A program made the translations under genes and the position numbers. Shown here piece by piece: positions 5,080 to 5,786 of a stretch of DNA of 5,786 bases (the first letter of the stretch is position 1; each line of letters starts with the position of its first letter). Source of the stretch: Bdellovibrio sp. (lineage in GTDB: Bacteria > Bdellovibrionota > Bdellovibrionia > Bdellovibrionales > Bdellovibrionaceae); the NCBI GenBank assembly GCA_003176075.1, contig PSRN01000002.1:1-5786 (forward strand), written 5' to 3'. The notes beneath the pieces were generated by a model. The model made no database searches and was not told the origin of the DNA. It worked only from the letters and a program-made list of their open reading frames with translations.

Positions 5080-5305
5080 ACCAACTCCGTTCAATAGTTG
5101 CCTTGTTGGCTTCGATGACGGCAGCCAACTCCTTCAATTCACCCGATGTCAGACCGTAAGATTCTTCAATCACCACAACGGGCTGAACCCAAAATTTTGC
5201 CGAAGCGCCACCCTTACGAACATGGACATGCAAAGGCTCACGAGGGCTGCCTTCGTTCGAAAAAAAGAAAAACCGATAGCCCTTATATCGCAATATAACT
5301 GGCAT
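5060..5305 (-). CDS. DUF4160 domain protein (toxin-antitoxin-like partner)
   Basis: An 81-residue DUF4160 protein, full length for the family. The start MPVILRYKGYRFFFFSNEGSP matches the usual opening strand and turn. PLHVHVRKG (24-32) carries the family's paired-histidine motif (His26, His28), AKFWVQPVVV (36-45) is the next strand, and the helical end runs ELKELAAVIEANKATIERSWYEFF (56-79). It comes first in a two-gene unit with the DUF2442 gene, whose start is inside it (20-nt overlap). The pairing recurs across bacteria and is usually labelled a putative toxin-antitoxin module; which member would be toxic is not established as far as I know. Upstream of ATG 5305 there is only a weak GGGG-type ribosome site and an A-rich leader, with no convincing promoter. 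The longer spacer on this side suits a self-contained unit. Confidence 0.88.
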   Translation of the reverse strand: MPVILRYKGYRFFFFSNEGSPREPLHVHVRKGGASAKFWVQPVVVIEESYGLTSGELKELAAVIEANKATIERSWYEFFGS

Positions 5306-5453
5306 GGCGCCCCGTTTCTTTTTTTCCTAATAATGGCCCAAGTTTTTAAGAGCTCTCCTTTGAAGAAATTAGCTCTGCTCGCACAGAGTTCCCTCGAGAT
5401 CTTTCACAAAGGGGACCTGCTGTTTTTCTTCACCCGGTCTTCCTAAGTCTATC

Positions 5454-5470
5454 AATTTTCAATGAAAATT
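5454..5470. repeat. 17-bp palindrome AATTTTC-AAT-GAAAATT
   Basis: Perfect 7-bp arms around a 3-bp centre, about 150 bp upstream of the DUF4160 start. It is AT-rich, so chance is a fair explanation. As an operator it would be in reach of the DUF4160-DUF2442 promoter, and toxin-antitoxin-like units often repress themselves through such sites. Confidence 0.35.
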
Positions 5471-5666
5471 CCAGGTCTAAATCGACGGTCAAACCGCGGG
5501 TATGTGGCCTCATTCGTGGCTGACTTGCCGACTCCATGCCTTTTGTCGTTGATCCAGAAACCCTCTCCAACTTTTCACGGGGTTTTTCCGGATAGCCGAT
5601 TTTTCCATAAGTTTCAGAGAGATAATTCTGTCAGGTTTATGATGGGATAAAGGCTCTAAATTGTCC

Positions 5667-5786
5667 CTAATTGTTCCGGTTGGCGGTAGCGTACAGTGCT
5701 TTGCAGTGACCAATACCATGTTCGGAGTCGCACATGGCTTCTTGGGCTAGCTCTGCGAACTCGAAAAATATTGACAGGCATCCTGC
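5667..5786 (-). CDS. Possible 3' end of a minus-strand gene entering from the right
   Basis: The minus frame from base 5786 is open for 39 codons to TAG (5667-5669). It ends with a protein-like composition (FFEFAELAQEAMCDSEHGIGH followed by CKALYATANRNN), unlike the random-looking frames beside it. The length is too short to exclude chance and no family is recognised. It would make the DUF4160-DUF2442 unit downstream of, and co-directional with, an unseen gene. Confidence 0.25.
   Translation of the reverse strand, partial: AGCLSIFFEFAELAQEAMCDSEHGIGHCKALYATANRNN
5771..5776 (+). promoter_or_regulatory. Perfect -35-like TTGACA at right edge
   Basis: TTGACA is preceded by an A-rich stretch (CGAAAAATA) that could act as an UP element. 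The matching -10 would begin near 5794, outside the window, so this is only half a promoter. If real, it drives a plus-strand gene to the right. Confidence 0.25.

Larger units (their letters stand above)
5306..5786. other. Region with no convincing gene
   Basis: About 480 bp in which the longest frames (62 residues at 5462-5650 plus, 69 residues at 5510-5719 minus) overlap each other, lack good ribosome sites and resemble nothing known to me. Visible structure: a 7-bp palindrome AATTTTC-AAT-GAAAATT (5454-5470), an imperfect AGCTCTG/CAGAGTT hairpin near 5371-5390, and a loose inverted repeat around 5551-5592 (ATCCAGAAACCC against GGGTTTTTCCGGAT). The DUF4160 promoter should lie in the left part. 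The stretch may be a degraded gene or a genuine long spacer. Confidence 0.5.

Noticed and set aside
5462..5719. 62-codon plus and 69-codon minus frames
   Set aside because: Mutually overlapping, no ribosome sites, no recognisable motif; treated as non-coding sequence.

Overview
This 5.8-kb window is ordinary bacterial chromosome with moderate GC. It has seven recognisable protein genes (one cut by the left edge), short intergenic gaps and several overlapping gene ends. I see no rRNA, tRNA, CRISPR array, insertion sequence or phage gene. The gene content, especially a small four-ligand Cys/His protein of a type I associate with predatory or delta-type bacteria, suggests a Bdellovibrionota- or former-Deltaproteobacteria-like organism. 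That is inference only; nothing here fixes the taxonomy.

Left part (1-1764). A minus-strand pair: a membrane site-2-protease-like metallopeptidase (M50) followed by tryptophanyl-tRNA synthetase, joined by an ATGA stop/start overlap. trpS runs off the left edge. Its 5' end encodes about 36 extra residues and contains a perfect 10-bp hairpin that buries an AGGAGG. A ~200-bp divergent spacer with two operator-like dyads separates this pair from a plus-strand acyl-CoA dehydrogenase.

Middle part (1764-4045). The acyl-CoA dehydrogenase resembles the short/branched-chain type of branched-chain amino-acid and fatty-acid breakdown. It is followed by a 71-residue Cys/His protein whose strong Shine-Dalgarno lies wholly inside a perfect 12-bp stem; the loop also holds the start of a 12-codon overlapping reading frame. 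This is the most unusual regulatory structure in the window. The small gene meets a minus-strand gene for a secreted protein of unknown function tail to tail, with the two stop codons overlapping. That secreted-protein gene is divergent from a pseudouridine synthase gene, and the 62-bp spacer carries two inverted TTGACA hexamers exactly 17 bp apart.

Right part (4046-5786). The RsuA/RluB/RluF-family pseudouridine synthase ends 20 bp from a minus-strand DUF4160-DUF2442 pair with overlapping frames, a toxin-antitoxin-like arrangement of unproven function. The last ~480 bp have no convincing gene. There may be the 3' end of a minus-strand gene at the edge, and a perfect TTGACA -35-like hexamer lies at 5771-5776.

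No obviously new multi-gene system is present. The best leads are the hairpin-controlled small Cys/His protein and the DUF4160/DUF2442 pair.
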